Source: Streptomyces griseofuscus (GTDB lineage: Bacteria > Actinomycetota > Actinomycetes > Streptomycetales > Streptomycetaceae). Taken from it: DNA of 64,000 bases. Below are positions 46,211-56,017 of the stretch, in pieces. The stretch's first letter is position 1; each line of letters opens with the position of its first letter. The DNA is taken from the NCBI RefSeq assembly GCF_014673495.1, contig NZ_CP051006.1:2232001-2296000 (forward strand), given 5' to 3'. The position numbers and the translations under genes are program-made. The notes under the pieces are model-generated. The model was not told the origin of the DNA, did no database searches, and saw nothing but the letters and a program-made list of their open reading frames with translations.

Positions 46211-47153
46211 ATGGAACCCACCACCTTGCGAACGCCGTTGATCGGCTCGCTCTGCTCGGGTTACGGCGGTCTGGACCTCGGGGTCCAGGCCGCGCTCGGC
46301 GGCACTCTGGCCTGGCACGCCGAGATCAACCCCGACGCCGCGCGCATCCTGGCCCGGCACTGGCCCGGCGTGCCCAATCTGGGAGACATCACGGCCGTCA
46401 ACTGGGCCTATGTGCCTCGGGTGTGTGTCCTGACGGCCGGTTTCCCTTGTCAAAGACGTCTCCGTCGCCGGCCGCCGGGCCGGACTCAACCCCCACACCC
46501 GCTCGGGGCTGTGGCTGCACGTCGCCCGTGCGGTCGAAGCCCTCCGCCCCTGCTTGGTGGTGATCGAGAATGTCCGAGGTCTCCTCTCCTCGCCCGCCGG
46601 TTCCCCTGGCGACGTGGAATTCTGCCCGTGGTGTCTGGGAGACGACCCAACCCAGCCTCCTGTGCGGGCACTTGGTGCCGTACTCGGCTCCCTGGCCGAT
46701 CTCCGGTACGACGCGAGGTGGCTCGTGCTTCGTGCCTCCGACGTCGGAGCCCGGCTGCACCTCCGCCACTCGACCGCCGTGATCCAGGCCCTCGACGCGG
46801 GCGGGCCCATGCGGTTCGTCCACATCGCCGAACAGGCAGGACTGGACAAGAGCTTCACCCGCCAGCGCCTGATCCGGCTTCAGCTCGACGGCCTGGTCAC
46901 CCGCACCGGACCGCGCCACGGCGATCCGTACGTCCTGACCGCCGCCGGAGGGGCGCTGGGTCCGGTCTACGCAGCCGTCGAGCACTGCAGCACCCCCGTC
47001 GCTGCACCACGTCCCGCCCCTGTCCGGGTCGCGGCGGCCACGCGCACCCACACGGGCATCCCGCCCGGGTCGGACGGCATCCGGACCACAGCCGCCCTGC
47101 GCCGCAGCACCGCCACGCCGAACTCCCTGGTCAGTCATGCCCCGCAGCCATAA
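46211..47153 (+). pseudogene. Broken C5-cytosine methyltransferase joined to a winged-helix fragment
   Basis: ATG at 46211 opens LIGSLCSGYGGLDLGVQAAL (motif I) and reaches LTAGFPCQ with the catalytic Cys, then one extra A in the CAAAG run shifts the frame. Removing it continues DVSVAGRRAGLNPHTRSGLW and LVVIENVRGLLSS (ENV motif) to LRASDVGA near 46745. There the methyltransferase ends and a winged-helix-like stretch follows (LHLRHSTAVIQALDAGGPMR, FVHIAEQAGLDKSFTRQRLI, RLQLDGLVTRTGPRHGDPYV). Motifs VIII-X are missing. It is not a functional methylase. Confidence 0.75.
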
Positions 47154-47326
47154 CCGCGGGTGCCGGTGGCCTGGCCGCTCAGTCGGCCTCCTCCCGGGGC
47201 CGGTGATCCGGATGGCACTGAGAGCCAGCCGCTTCACGCCGCTGCCACGGCGCCCCCGTGCAGTCCAGCCGTTCGTTCCTCTGCGCACGCGGGCGCGTTC
47301 CCCTCCTACACCTCGGAGTCTCGACC

Positions 47327-48271
47327 GTGAACACCCAGCCCTACGACCAGCATCCCTATCAAGAGGTACTGGTCAGCCCCATGTACCTGGCCGGCTCCAA
47401 CGGGACCGGGGACGCTGGCTTCGCCCCTGTCAGTCACTGGCCGCACCACTATCTCGACGAGGGCCCCTGCCAGCTCCTCGTCACCTCGCCCGACCAGCGA
47501 ATACGGATCGGCTGGTTCGGCGACGACTTCGAACTGTGGAAGATCACCGCCGCCAAGGACGCCGTCTCCGCACCCCGCTGGACGGCAACCTTCAACCACG
47601 TCACCCCTGCCGAGATCGTCGCCGGGCTCACCAGCACTCTGGCCCGCGACTACGCCGAAGCCGACGCCACCGAAGGCAACGCGCGCTTCTTGACGAACCC
47701 GTCATTGTACTGGGCTGATGCCGTCCGGCCGCTGACCAATGCCGGCTGGACCCGCGACGGGGCGGCCGAGCGCGGCACTGTCGAGATCACCGCCCCCGAC
47801 GGACAAGCAGGCGTTCTGATCGACAACCGCCTCTCTGACTGGGACGACGAAACCGTCAGGCTGTGGGCCGGCCCTCCGGGTTGGGGCACGCGCGCGGAAG
47901 CGGTCTTCACAGCCCGCACCCCGACCCACCTGATCGCCGCGACCGCAGCCGCCATGTCGGACTCAGCCCCGGCAATTCGTGAGCGGCACCAGATCAACCG
48001 CAAGGTGGAGCACCTGGTCACGCTGGCCCCGGTCGGCCAAGCCGCCGATCCTCAGATCTCTCGTACTCCGACCCCACTTGACGTGCGCCGCACCGCTGTC
48101 GCCCAGGCCGTCCGCCGCGCCGCGCGCGCCCCGCAGACGGCAGCCGCCCTCCGCGTGGTGGCCGCTCGCAGTCGCACCGCGACTTCGGCACAGAATCTGT
48201 CGGGCAACCTCGCACACGCAGCCGCGGCCAGGCCGCCGGCCAGCCCGTCGGCCCCACGGCACAGCCTCTGA
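47327..48271 (+). CDS. DUF317-family protein
   Basis: A 314-aa protein starting at GTG with CGGAG upstream. Residues 10-220 contain two copies of the DUF317 pattern: SPMYLAGSNGTGDAGF..PLLVTSPDQRIRIGWFGDD-like first copy, and WADAVRPLTNAGWTRDGAAE with VEITAPDGQAGVLIDNRLSD as the second. The C-terminus is Ala/Arg-rich. DUF317 proteins are frequent on Streptomyces plasmids and conjugative elements; function unknown. Confidence 0.75.
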   Translation: MNTQPYDQHPYQEVLVSPMYLAGSNGTGDAGFAPVSHWPHHYLDEGPCQLLVTSPDQRIRIGWFGDDFELWKITAAKDAVSAPRWTATFNHVTPAEIVAGLTSTLARDYAEADATEGNARFLTNPSLYWADAVRPLTNAGWTRDGAAERGTVEITAPDGQAGVLIDNRLSDWDDETVRLWAGPPGWGTRAEAVFTARTPTHLIAATAAAMSDSAPAIRERHQINRKVEHLVTLAPVGQAADPQISRTPTPLDVRRTAVAQAVRRAARAPQTAAALRVVAARSRTATSAQNLSGNLAHAAAARPPASPSAPRHSL

Positions 48272-48344
48272 CTACCGCCCCCCCAGCCCCTCCGAGACGT
48301 CGCCTCTGACCGAAGCAGCACCTCCGAATACCGGGAGTTCCGCC

Positions 48345-49664
48345 ATGCCCGACGCCACCTCACTCGATCAGGCCACAGCCGTGATCGAGAAAGCCTGGGC
48401 CGCCCCCATCGACGCGCTGGAAACCCTCGCGGTCCGCCGCCCCGTCGAGGACCCGCTCCTCCGCTCGGCGATGCATATCCGATCGAGCCTCGTCGTCTCG
48501 AACAACGCGGTCGCCGTCCACCAGGAGCGTCTGCACGCCCTCACCCGGCCCGATCATGTGCCGGCCTTCCACGACCTGGAGCGGATCACCAGCTCGGTGG
48601 TGGACCTGCGCGTCGCGCAGGCCGAGAGCCGCACAGCCCTGCAGGCGATCAGCCACGTGATCGAGGCCCGCGAAGCCGCCGTGGCCACGGACCGGGCACC
48701 GTCGCTCAGCCTGGCCCAGGCCGCTGTCGCCCGCTCCGCGCACGCGCCGCGTGCGCTGGGCCAACCGCCGGACCAGCCCGCCCCGTCGGCCGCTGTCCGC
48801 CCCACGGTGGCCACGACCGGCCCGGACGGTAACCGGTCAGCGGGAGTCTTCGTCGCGATGGGCCGCGCCGAACCGGGAGTCCATCGCGCGGGCCAGCTCC
48901 ACCAACGTCAGCTCGACGCGCCGCCCGTCCGCGATCCGACGCTCCACCACGACTTCCCTGCCACGCTGCCTCCCGGCCTGGATGCCCACGGCCCACTGCC
49001 CGTTGGCCACCATCGCTATGTCGCCCACTGTCCACGGCCGCCCGGCGCCACGGATCTTGCGCTCCAGCCCGGCACCGTCCCAGTGTCTGCTCGACTCCGC
49101 CACGGCCTGCCCCTTCTGCTCTGTACGGCCCTGCGCCGCAACCCGGTTACGACAACCGGCCGCGCCGATCCATTCCCCGGCCCGCCGACCTCCGCCCTCC
49201 TCGACGGCCAGTTCGCCCACGGCAGACCTCACCTTCCCGGAAACGACTACGTACTTCGGCACACCGCATGTCAACGTACGAACCTCGGGAAAACCCGCAG
49301 GTCAACGAAGGGACGCCCACTCGTGAACGCTTCCAGCACCCTCCTGCCAGCCGTCGTCCGCCCCGCCGTGGAGGAACGCGCCTGGCTCTCCAGCGACCAC
49401 TGCGCGAGCCCGGTACTCGAACTGCTCGGCGGGCTCGGCTGGGCGATAGTCGACACCCCGGAGGCCAACGTGCACTGCACCAGCCCGGACGGCCGCGTCT
49501 ACGTCGGCTGGCTCCCCGAGGACACCACCGCCTGGAAGCGCGGCATCGTCTGGCAGGTCCGGGTCCACCCCTCCGACGCCGAGCCCTGGATCCAGGAGTT
49601 CGGCCCCGACACCCCCTCCGAGGCCGTGGCCGGATTCCTCGCCGCGCTCATCGCAAGCCGCTGA
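48345..49664 (+). CDS. Long open frame: helical element protein running into a DUF317-like domain
   Basis: ATG at 48345 has GGGAG upstream and encodes about 160 helical residues (LDQATAVIEKAWAAPIDALE, VAVHQERLHALTRPDHVPAF, TALQAISHVIEAREAAVATD). The frame stays open through a low-complexity, non-protein-like middle (48830-49320) and ends in the DUF317-like domain that has its own start at 49323. The middle is antisense to a plausible minus-strand gene. I think a lost stop codon fused two genes, so the long product may be artificial. Confidence 0.45.
   Translation: MPDATSLDQATAVIEKAWAAPIDALETLAVRRPVEDPLLRSAMHIRSSLVVSNNAVAVHQERLHALTRPDHVPAFHDLERITSSVVDLRVAQAESRTALQAISHVIEAREAAVATDRAPSLSLAQAAVARSAHAPRALGQPPDQPAPSAAVRPTVATTGPDGNRSAGVFVAMGRAEPGVHRAGQLHQRQLDAPPVRDPTLHHDFPATLPPGLDAHGPLPVGHHRYVAHCPRPPGATDLALQPGTVPVSARLRHGLPLLLCTALRRNPVTTTGRADPFPGPPTSALLDGQFAHGRPHLPGNDYVLRHTACQRTNLGKTRRSTKGRPLVNASSTLLPAVVRPAVEERAWLSSDHCASPVLELLGGLGWAIVDTPEANVHCTSPDGRVYVGWLPEDTTAWKRGIVWQVRVHPSDAEPWIQEFGPDTPSEAVAGFLAALIASR
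48837..49274 (-). CDS. Possible small gene antisense to the long frame
   Basis: A 145-codon minus-strand frame whose second half looks genuinely coding: RHWDGAGLERKIRGAGRPWT, VGDIAMVANGQWAVGIQAGR, EVVVERRIADGRRVELTLVE and LARAMDSRF. No family is recognised and the true start may be internal. If real, the overlapping plus-strand frame is spurious there. Confidence 0.4.
   Translation of the reverse strand: MTCGVPKYVVVSGKVRSAVGELAVEEGGGRRAGEWIGAAGCRNRVAAQGRTEQKGQAVAESSRHWDGAGLERKIRGAGRPWTVGDIAMVANGQWAVGIQAGRQRGREVVVERRIADGRRVELTLVELARAMDSRFGAAHRDEDSR
49323..49664 (+). CDS. DUF317-like short protein
   Basis: A 113-aa protein starting at GTG 49323, with GAAGGGA about 10 bases upstream. VLELLGGLGWAIVDTPEANV, CTSPDGRVYVGWLPEDTTAW and EAVAGFLAALIASR match the compact DUF317 pattern. 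It is also the 3' end of the longer open frame from 48345. Function unknown. Confidence 0.6.
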   Translation: MNASSTLLPAVVRPAVEERAWLSSDHCASPVLELLGGLGWAIVDTPEANVHCTSPDGRVYVGWLPEDTTAWKRGIVWQVRVHPSDAEPWIQEFGPDTPSEAVAGFLAALIASR

Positions 49665-49864
49665 ACCACCCAGCAGCCGGCCTTGCGCGACCAACTCTGC
49701 CTCAACACCCCTGACGCTCTATCACCACACCGCTTCACCCTCGATCCCGGAGGCTCCCCGTTGCCCCAGCACCTGACCGTCGGCCACCTGCTCCGCCAAC
49801 TTCAGAACCTCGACCCCGACCTGCCGATCCGCCTGGCCGTTAGGGCGTGTTGTGAAAGTGCTGG

Positions 49865-50272
49865 TCAAAGCCACTCGTTGATGGCTGCGACCAGCACTGT
49901 CGCTTCGTAGCGGACGGCGAGTTTGTCGTACCGAGTGGCGACGGCCCGGTGGCGTTTGAGCCGGTTGATCCCGCACTCGACCGCGTGCCGCTGCCTGTAG
50001 TCGTCCTTGTCGAACGCCGGTGGACGCCCGCCGCGCGAGCCGCGCTTGAGGCGGTTGCGGACGCGGTCCGCAGGGACTGGGATGGTGGCTTTGATGCCGC
50101 GTCTGCGCAGGTAGGAGCGGTTGCTGCGGGAGTCGTACGCCTTGTCGGCCCGCACCCGGTCCGGCCTCTTGCGCGGCCTGCCGAGTCCCAGCCTCGGAAC
50201 CCGGATGGCTTCCAGGACCGCTTCGAACTGCGGGGAATCGCCCCGCTGTCCAGCCGTGATCACGACGGACAA
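49865..50272 (-). CDS. IS5-family transposase, second frame (OrfB)
   Basis: A 135-codon frame from the first ATG, open further upstream as [20 protein letters not shown]. It carries [20 protein letters not shown] with the second catalytic Asp and [20 protein letters not shown] with the Glu of the DDE triad. It joins OrfA by translational frameshifting or is a decayed half. Confidence 0.85.
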   Translation of the reverse strand: MSVVITAGQRGDSPQFEAVLEAIRVPRLGLGRPRKRPDRVRADKAYDSRSNRSYLRRRGIKATIPVPADRVRNRLKRGSRGGRPPAFDKDDYRQRHAVECGINRLKRHRAVATRYDKLAVRYEATVLVAAINEWL

Positions 50273-50313
50273 GGGCTTCTGCCCCTGCTCGACCGCGAGG
50301 TGGATTTTGCTGG

Positions 50314-50739
50314 TCAGCCCGCCGCGGGATCGTCCGAGACCGTGGTCGGCCGGCTCGACGAAGATCCCGCCGGGCGGTTCCTTCTGGAGATCCCCCTTTT
50401 CACCGCGCCGGCAGCGTGCTGGTGAGCCCGGCAGACGGTGGAGTCGACGTTCACGTCCCAGGTGACCAGGCCCTCCGCATCGGCCTCGGCCTGGAGCTGG
50501 GTGAGGATCCTCGCCCAGGTGCCGTCCCGCTGCCAGCGCCGGAACAGGTCATAAACCCGGTCCCACGGCCCGTAGCGTTCGGGCACGTCACGCCATGGGG
50601 CACCGGTCCGGGTCCGCCACCGTATGCCGTCTATCAGCTGCCGCCGCGTCCACACCTGCGGACGACCCGGCTTGATGCCTTGCGGCAGCAACGGCTCAAG
50701 CCGGGCCCACTGGCCGTTCGTCAGATCCCCACGTCCCAC
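50314..50739 (-). CDS. IS5-family transposase, first frame (OrfA)
   Basis: A 141-codon frame: [20 protein letters not shown], then [20 protein letters not shown] and [12 protein letters not shown], the typical N-terminal DUF4096-like domain, then [17 protein letters not shown], the first catalytic Asp of the DDE triad. It runs into the second frame near 50330-50270, so a full transposase needs frameshifting. Confidence 0.85.
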   Translation of the reverse strand: MGRGDLTNGQWARLEPLLPQGIKPGRPQVWTRRQLIDGIRWRTRTGAPWRDVPERYGPWDRVYDLFRRWQRDGTWARILTQLQAEADAEGLVTWDVNVDSTVCRAHQHAAGAVKRGISRRNRPAGSSSSRPTTVSDDPAAG

Positions 50740-50999
50740 GAAAGGTGATCATCAACGAACAAGATCCACTTTCGCAACAGACCCTAACCCCGACTGGCCC
50801 TTTGCCCACTACCTCGGCACCGACGTCGTCGTGGGCAACGGCATGGCGTTCATCGCCGAGGACGGCCAAGAGGGCTACCTCCCGGCATCGGTCCGCAACG
50901 CCCTCGCCTGGGCCTGACCCGCCGTACGGACCTGTCCAGGAGGCCCCGATCTCACCGCGCCCCCACCCTTCCACCGCCTACCCGCTGCACACCCTCGCC

Positions 51000-51338
51000 G
51001 TGCGGCCCATGCCGCCGGGAGTGCTCGGCGCACTGGTCCAGCGCGTCTCAGCCCTCCCGGAGGGACCGCTCGACGTCTCCTGGCTCCCGGCGGGCACCAC
51101 CGAACTCCCGCTCGGCCGTATCCGCCTGCACTGGGAGCCCGCCTCCCGCGCAGGCTGGGACGTCACCGCCCACCTCGGCCTGGCCACCACCGAGGCCCTC
51201 CTCGGCTCCTGGCCCGCCGCCCCCGACGACTGGCCGCGCCTGGTCCGCCCCACCCTCCACGAGGTGACCGGCCTGTGCGCCGCCCTCGCGGTCGCCACCT
51301 TCGCCTTGGACCTCTCCAACCACCTCGCCGAGGTCTGA
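51000..51338 (+). CDS. Small element protein of unknown function
   Basis: A 112-aa protein, RPMPPGVLGALVQRVSALPE, then LDVSWLPAGTTELPLGRIRL and VTGLCAALAVATFALDLSNH. I placed the start at GTG 51000. A perfect AGGAGG at 50938-50943 lies five bases before ATC at 50949 in the same frame, so the original start may have been an ATG mutated to ATC, giving 17 more residues. A terminator follows. Confidence 0.55.
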   Translation: MRPMPPGVLGALVQRVSALPEGPLDVSWLPAGTTELPLGRIRLHWEPASRAGWDVTAHLGLATTEALLGSWPAAPDDWPRLVRPTLHEVTGLCAALAVATFALDLSNHLAEV

Positions 51339-51356
51339 CCGCAACCGCAGAAGGTC

Positions 51357-51391
51357 GGGGAGCCCGAGAGGATCTCGCCCTCGGGCTCCCC
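51357..51391 (+). terminator. Hairpin terminator before gajA
   Basis: GGGGAGCCCGAG at 51357-51368 pairs perfectly with CTCGGGCTCCCC at 51380-51391. It ends the element's small-gene cluster and isolates the Gabija operon. Confidence 0.85.
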
Positions 51392-51536
51392 CGTCTTGCG
51401 ACTCTTGTCGTTCTGGTCACCTGACGGTCGGTTTCGCCCGGGCCCACATCCAGACTGCAAGTGAGCACAAACAGCCGGGAGTTGTCACTGTCGGGGGCGA
51501 TGATGACTACTGACGTACTTCTTGTCCATGGGGGGC

Positions 51537-53729
51537 ATGGTGCACCTGAGTCGTATCGCGGTGAGCGGGTTTCGGGCGAGCATGGAGGGCGAGCTGGTCT
51601 GCCACTTGCCCGGCCGTTTCAGCGTGCTGATCGGAGCCAACGGCGCCGGAAAGACGACGCTCACGGATGCGCTCTACCTCGCTCATCCCAGTTCCCGCTT
51701 CCCGGTCCTACCGAGGTACGGATCTGCCACGCTCGCGCTCAAAGGCTCTAACCGCACCATCGATGTGGCGTACAAGCTGGCCGACAGTCTCGCCGAGGAA
51801 GGCCGCCTCGGACGTCAGCTGCACGGGGTCGGCCATCAACGGCTCGGCGAAGTCGCCCAGAAATGGGGTGTCACGCTGAGCCGCAGGCTCGGCAGTGTCG
51901 CCACGAAGATCGAGGCGGCGCACGGCAGGTCTCTAGACTTGGACCCGTACAAACTCATCTACCTGCCAGCCTGGCGCCATCCGCTGGACGAGCTGGCCCG
52001 CCGAGAGACACGGATCCTGGTGGAGCTGCTCCGTGCCGAACAGCAGCGCCAGAGCGGCACCCGGAACCTGGTGGGTCTCCGGGCGCGGGCCTCCCAACTG
52101 CTGGAGGAGCTGGCCAAGGAAAACATCATTGATGCTGTCGAGGCGCGGATTCGCGGCTACCTGACAGATCTGTCGGCTGGGGTGAATCTTCAGTGGCCGT
52201 ACATACGAGGCCAGGTCATCGACGACACCTACCTCGCCCGCGTCTTGGAGCTCATGCTCGCCGTGATGGAAGGACGCGCCTTCGCCCGGCCTCTCGAAGT
52301 GTCCGGCCTGGGATACGTGAACCTGTTGCACATAGCTGTGACCCTGGCGGCGATACCTGACTCCACCGAGCTTCCGCAGGACGCTGCCCGGCCTCACTCG
52401 GATGTCGCTGATCGGCCGCCCCTCACGGTAGAGGACGAGATCCAGCAGGCGGTCCGGAACCTCGAACAGGCCCAGGCCGACGCCGAGTCGGAGGAGGATT
52501 CCTTCTTCGGTACGAAGCCCTTCCACGCAACGGTCGTCATCGAGGAGCCCGAGGCGCACCTCCATCCGCAGTTGCAGCACGCCCTTGTCCGGTACTTGCG
52601 CAGGACGGTCAAGCAACGGCCGGAACTGCAGGTCATCCTCTCCAGCCACGCGACGGACGTCATCACGTCCTGTGCCCCGGAGGAACTCGTCGTCGTGCGC
52701 CGGACGGCGCAAGGAAGGGTGTGCCGCACCGTCGCCGACGTCGTGCCGGCCGAGCACCGTGACATCACCCTGCGGAAGACCCGGCTCCATCTGGATGCGA
52801 GCCGGTCCGCCGCTCTCTTCGCGGATCGCCTCGTCCTCGTCGAGGGTGTCACCGACGCCGCTGTCCTCCGGGAGTTCGGCAGGACCTGGGCCGGTCGGGA
52901 CACGCTCAAACACGCTTTCATCGACGCACTCAGCATCGTGCACATGGGATGGAAAGTCGGACAGTGGCCGGCGCATCTCCTGGCGACCCGGGGAAGCGAA
53001 CTATGCACCAAGCTGGCGGTCCTCGTCGACAGCGACCTGCCCTTCGAGAGCGAGGAGCGCAAGAAACCCGGATGGCTCTCCGAACACGACCCCTCGGTCG
53101 TCGACGCCTTCGTCAGCCACCCGACCCTGGAACCGTCCATCACCAAGGGCAACGAGCGCTTGATCGCCGCAGCTCTGCGCGAGGTCGGCCTGGACGAGGA
53201 AAACGTGACGGCCCGCACCATGTACGAGCTGTTTCGCAGCTCGAAGAAGGGCACGAAGGAGGAGCCCGCGAACAAGGCCGGCCGAGGCTCCAGCAAGAAG
53301 GGCGAGTTCGCGCTGGCCTTCGCCTCTCTGCTTGCGGAGGCCAACGAGGCGGACTCTGAGGAAGTGCCCGACCCACCAACAGTCCCCGAGCACATGCGGC
53401 AGCTCTTCGACTTCCTGTACCCGTCCGATCCGGCAGCAGATGGCGCCGCGGCGGACGGCAGCGACCCTCTTGAGGCTCTCGACGAACCGGACTGGTTCAT
53501 GAGGGCCAGCGAACGGGACACAGACGACGTCCCGACTGCCGACGTCGAGGGCCTTTTCTGGCCGGACGAGTTGGAGAGCCCGGAGTGGGCCGACGAGACG
53601 ACGTACGAACCCGATCCCGACGGACCAGAGGCAGAGGATCTGCCCTGGGAAAGTCTCCAACTTCAGCGTCGCAAACCAGGCGCCTGGCCCACGGCCGCCG
53701 TACAGCAGACGACGGGCGACCATGAGTAA
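51537..53729 (+). CDS. gajA: Gabija GajA: OLD-family ATPase-TOPRIM nuclease
   Basis: A 730-aa OLD-family protein. [18 protein letters not shown] starts the ABC-type ATPase: Walker A is [18 protein letters not shown] near residue 33, and Walker B is [19 protein letters not shown]. The TOPRIM nuclease follows, with [16 protein letters not shown] near 434 and [12 protein letters not shown] near 497. GajA is a sequence-specific DNA-nicking enzyme restrained by nucleotides and forms a complex with GajB. I chose ATG at 51537; TTG 51522 and ATG 51528 are in-frame alternatives. It overlaps gajB by 8 bases. Confidence 0.9.
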   Translation: MVHLSRIAVSGFRASMEGELVCHLPGRFSVLIGANGAGKTTLTDALYLAHPSSRFPVLPRYGSATLALKGSNRTIDVAYKLADSLAEEGRLGRQLHGVGHQRLGEVAQKWGVTLSRRLGSVATKIEAAHGRSLDLDPYKLIYLPAWRHPLDELARRETRILVELLRAEQQRQSGTRNLVGLRARASQLLEELAKENIIDAVEARIRGYLTDLSAGVNLQWPYIRGQVIDDTYLARVLELMLAVMEGRAFARPLEVSGLGYVNLLHIAVTLAAIPDSTELPQDAARPHSDVADRPPLTVEDEIQQAVRNLEQAQADAESEEDSFFGTKPFHATVVIEEPEAHLHPQLQHALVRYLRRTVKQRPELQVILSSHATDVITSCAPEELVVVRRTAQGRVCRTVADVVPAEHRDITLRKTRLHLDASRSAALFADRLVLVEGVTDAAVLREFGRTWAGRDTLKHAFIDALSIVHMGWKVGQWPAHLLATRGSELCTKLAVLVDSDLPFESEERKKPGWLSEHDPSVVDAFVSHPTLEPSITKGNERLIAAALREVGLDEENVTARTMYELFRSSKKGTKEEPANKAGRGSSKKGEFALAFASLLAEANEADSEEVPDPPTVPEHMRQLFDFLYPSDPAADGAAADGSDPLEALDEPDWFMRASERDTDDVPTADVEGLFWPDELESPEWADETTYEPDPDGPEAEDLPWESLQLQRRKPGAWPTAAVQQTTGDHE

Positions 53730-55209
53730 CTATGGGCCCGGCACCCGCATTCTCACACCCGAACAGGTCCTTGCCGCAGCGAGCCCGCACCGCCTTCTCT
53801 ACGTAGAGGCTTTTCCTGGTTCGGGGAAGACGACCGTGTCGAACCAGCGTTTCGGCCTGCACCGCTACGCACGTACAACCGATCACCGGGCGGTCGTGGC
53901 GGTCAGTTTCACCCGCTCGGCCACCGAGGAGATACGCAGCCGCGTGTCCCGGAAGTGGGGCCCATCGGCCCTGGCTTGGCCTCACCGCATCGTCACGCTC
54001 GACACGATCCTGAACGATCTCCTCGCCCACCTCCTGCGCTTCGGGATCCTCCAGTGGCCCGGCGGCCACCAGGAACTCGAGGTGCTGGACACATGGCGTT
54101 CCCATCTGCCCACCACTTACACCCTTGACAAGCCGGTCCTCACTCTGAATGGCACGCGTATCGTCACCGACTCCGTACGGCAAGCGAGACGGGAGAGCTT
54201 CGTGAAACCGGACTGCTTCGCCTCGGCCGTTGGTGCAGGGCGGTGTACGCACGACAACGTGCGCGAAGTGCTGCAGGTTGCTCTTCGTATCGAGGGCGTC
54301 CGCGCCTGCGTGATGGCCTACTTCGCCACGACGATCCGATCCCTGCTCGTCGACGAGGTCTATGACGCAAACGACTTGGACCTAGGGGTCATCCACCTTG
54401 CGGCAGACGCGGGCCTCGTCATCACCCTGGTAGGAGACCCGTGGCAGGCTCTCTACGGCTTTCGCGGTGCACGCCCAGAGAACGTCCCCCGCCTCCTGAA
54501 CCGACTGGGCTTCCAGCGCAGTGAACTCCAGACCTCGTTCCGCTGGCGTGGCAGCGCAGCTCAGACATTGTTGGCACGCCAGCTGCGCGGCAAGGAGAGG
54601 GTAGTCCTTCCCGAAGGGGAGGCACGCGACGTCGATGTCGTCCTCGCACGGCAGTGGAGACTTTTGTGGGATGCCGACCCTCATATCCTTCCTCTGGCCG
54701 TCAGGACCAAGACAGGCCAGTTCCAGGAAGCCGTCTGCACCCTGCTCCTGAACGAACTCGCCCAGAGCACCTTCGGCCGGCCGGGCATCGACCTCGTCGA
54801 TGCCCGGACCAGCCTGGGCATCATGGAGAGCGACACTCTCGCACAGCTGCGTCCGCATCTGCGTAATGCCCTTGAGCGCCTGGCAGGTCAGGGCAATCTC
54901 AGCGGAATCTGGACCGACTTGGCATCCACAATGGTCGCTATGACGCCCGTCGTGCCGTCGGAAGGCCAGAAACGGACACCCCGGGCCGCCCTCGCCAAGC
55001 TGCGCGCGAGGCTCGAGGTCGCCCGTGAGGGGCTGGTCCCCGGCATGACCTGCCACCAGGCGAAGGGGCGGGAGTGGAACCGGGTCGGGGTGAGGCTGGA
55101 GGAGATCGACGAGGCCGCGCTCCTGAGAGGTCTCAACCCCACCAACGAAGCCCACCGCGCGCTCTACGTCGCGCTCACCAGGGCACGGCACCTCAGTCTC
55201 GCGGTATAA
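53722..55209 (+). CDS. gajB: Gabija GajB: UvrD-like helicase
   Basis: A 495-aa superfamily 1 helicase. Motif I is [15 protein letters not shown] near residue 33, Ia is [17 protein letters not shown], motif II is [15 protein letters not shown] near 211, III is [19 protein letters not shown] is [11 protein letters not shown], and VI is [15 protein letters not shown] near 477. The length and pairing with an OLD nuclease define Gabija. GajB is thought to sense DNA ends and relieve GajA inhibition by nucleotide hydrolysis. The ATG lies within the last codons of gajA. Confidence 0.9.
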   Translation: MSNYGPGTRILTPEQVLAAASPHRLLYVEAFPGSGKTTVSNQRFGLHRYARTTDHRAVVAVSFTRSATEEIRSRVSRKWGPSALAWPHRIVTLDTILNDLLAHLLRFGILQWPGGHQELEVLDTWRSHLPTTYTLDKPVLTLNGTRIVTDSVRQARRESFVKPDCFASAVGAGRCTHDNVREVLQVALRIEGVRACVMAYFATTIRSLLVDEVYDANDLDLGVIHLAADAGLVITLVGDPWQALYGFRGARPENVPRLLNRLGFQRSELQTSFRWRGSAAQTLLARQLRGKERVVLPEGEARDVDVVLARQWRLLWDADPHILPLAVRTKTGQFQEAVCTLLLNELAQSTFGRPGIDLVDARTSLGIMESDTLAQLRPHLRNALERLAGQGNLSGIWTDLASTMVAMTPVVPSEGQKRTPRAALAKLRARLEVAREGLVPGMTCHQAKGREWNRVGVRLEEIDEAALLRGLNPTNEAHRALYVALTRARHLSLAV

Positions 55210-55276
55210 GAGGTCTTGACAAGGACGTTGGACGTGTTCGTGGGTAATGAGGCAGGTCGCGAGATCGGTGGAGGCT

Positions 55277-55480
55277 TCACGGACGTCGTCGAGTCGTTCT
55301 TCTCTGTCTCTCGGCCTGAAGTTGGGCACGGGCACCGACGTGTGCCAGCTGCGCCTCGTACTTGTGGGCCCAGCCGCCGCGATACTCCATCCGCAGTCGG
55401 TCGGCCGTGGTCGCATCCCTGAGAGCACGGCCGATGCTCGACTGCCGGTGTCGCCCGATCAGGGCCGTCGGCCGCCAGCA
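55277..55480 (-). pseudogene. 3' remnant of an unidentified element gene
   Basis: A minus-strand frame without start ends at TGA 55277-55279 and reads IGRHRQSSIGRALRDATTAD, then RLRMEYRGGWAHKYEAQLAH and VGARAQLQAERQRR, clearly coding-like. It lies beyond gajB in the opposite direction and is probably the tail of a mobilisation-region gene cut by Gabija insertion. Confidence 0.4.
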
Positions 55481-55508
55481 GGGTGGCCGGGCCAGCAGCG
55501 AGCACCAG

Positions 55509-55913
55509 TTACTCCAGATAGGTGCCAGCGAAGGCGCCGTCGAAGCCGAGTGCGATCAGGCCCTGCTCGACACTCGGGTACGTCGTCCCGTCCGGGATGG
55601 CGATCATGGAGTCGAAGTCGGCGCGGCTGATCTCGGGCTCGAGCCACTGGTTGCTGCAGCGGCAGCGGATCCAGACGTTGCGGCCGTGGTTGATGAGCAG
55701 CCAGTCGCGCCGGGCCCGGCAGGCCGAGCACATCACGGGGATCCCGCGCAGGGTCAGCTCCGGCGGTTGGCTGAGGCAGCGCGTCGCGCCGGGTCCGCTG
55801 TGCGGCTGCGTCTCGTACCGGAGTTGCGGCAGCGGATCGCTTGCGGCGGGGGCGACGGGCAGGACGTGGGTCGGCTCTACGTGGTGGTCGGTCGTTCTGA
55901 GCACGGGCGTCAT
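55509..55913 (-). CDS. Small zinc-ribbon-like protein
   Basis: A 134-aa protein. RGIPVMCSACRARRDWLLIN then GRNVWIRCRCSNQWLEPEIS gives a C-x2-C...C-x-C ribbon, followed by ADFDSMIAIPDGTTYPSVEQ. It is the 3' end of a longer open frame that is antisense shadow of the relaxase; I start it at ATG 55913. It lies downstream of the relaxase gene in the same orientation. Function unknown. Confidence 0.6.
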   Translation of the reverse strand: MTPVLRTTDHHVEPTHVLPVAPAASDPLPQLRYETQPHSGPGATRCLSQPPELTLRGIPVMCSACRARRDWLLINHGRNVWIRCRCSNQWLEPEISRADFDSMIAIPDGTTYPSVEQGLIALGFDGAFAGTYLE

Positions 55914-56017
55914 CTCCCGGTCGAGGGCTTTCTCTTCATCCGTAACAGCCGGTGAAACCGGTTGTCCAGGGGCTTCGCGCGGTCGGGAGGCCAGTGGCGG
56001 GCCTGCCGGACTGCTGG

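Larger units (their letters stand above)
49843..50784 (-). mobile_element. IS5-family insertion sequence
   Basis: A 942-bp element. Ends GGGCGTGTTGTGAAAGTG and (reverse complement of the right end) GGGTCTGTTGCGAAAGTG match at 15 of 18 positions. Direct TA dinucleotides flank it at 49841-49842 and 50785-50786, and removing one restores the host frame. The transposase lies in two overlapping frames on the minus strand, as in the IS427 group of IS5. IS427-type elements usually duplicate TNA, so the TA call is my reading of the junctions. Confidence 0.88.
49761..50917 (+). pseudogene. Small element gene interrupted by an IS
   Basis: TTG at 49761 with GGAGG upstream encodes PQHLTVGHLLRQLQNLDPDL then PIRLAV, is cut at 49842, and resumes after the IS as NPDWPFAHYLGTDVVVGNGM, AFIAEDGQEGYLP and RNALAWA to the stop at 50917. 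Deleting the IS and one TA copy restores a continuous frame of about 70 codons. Function unknown. Confidence 0.8.
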
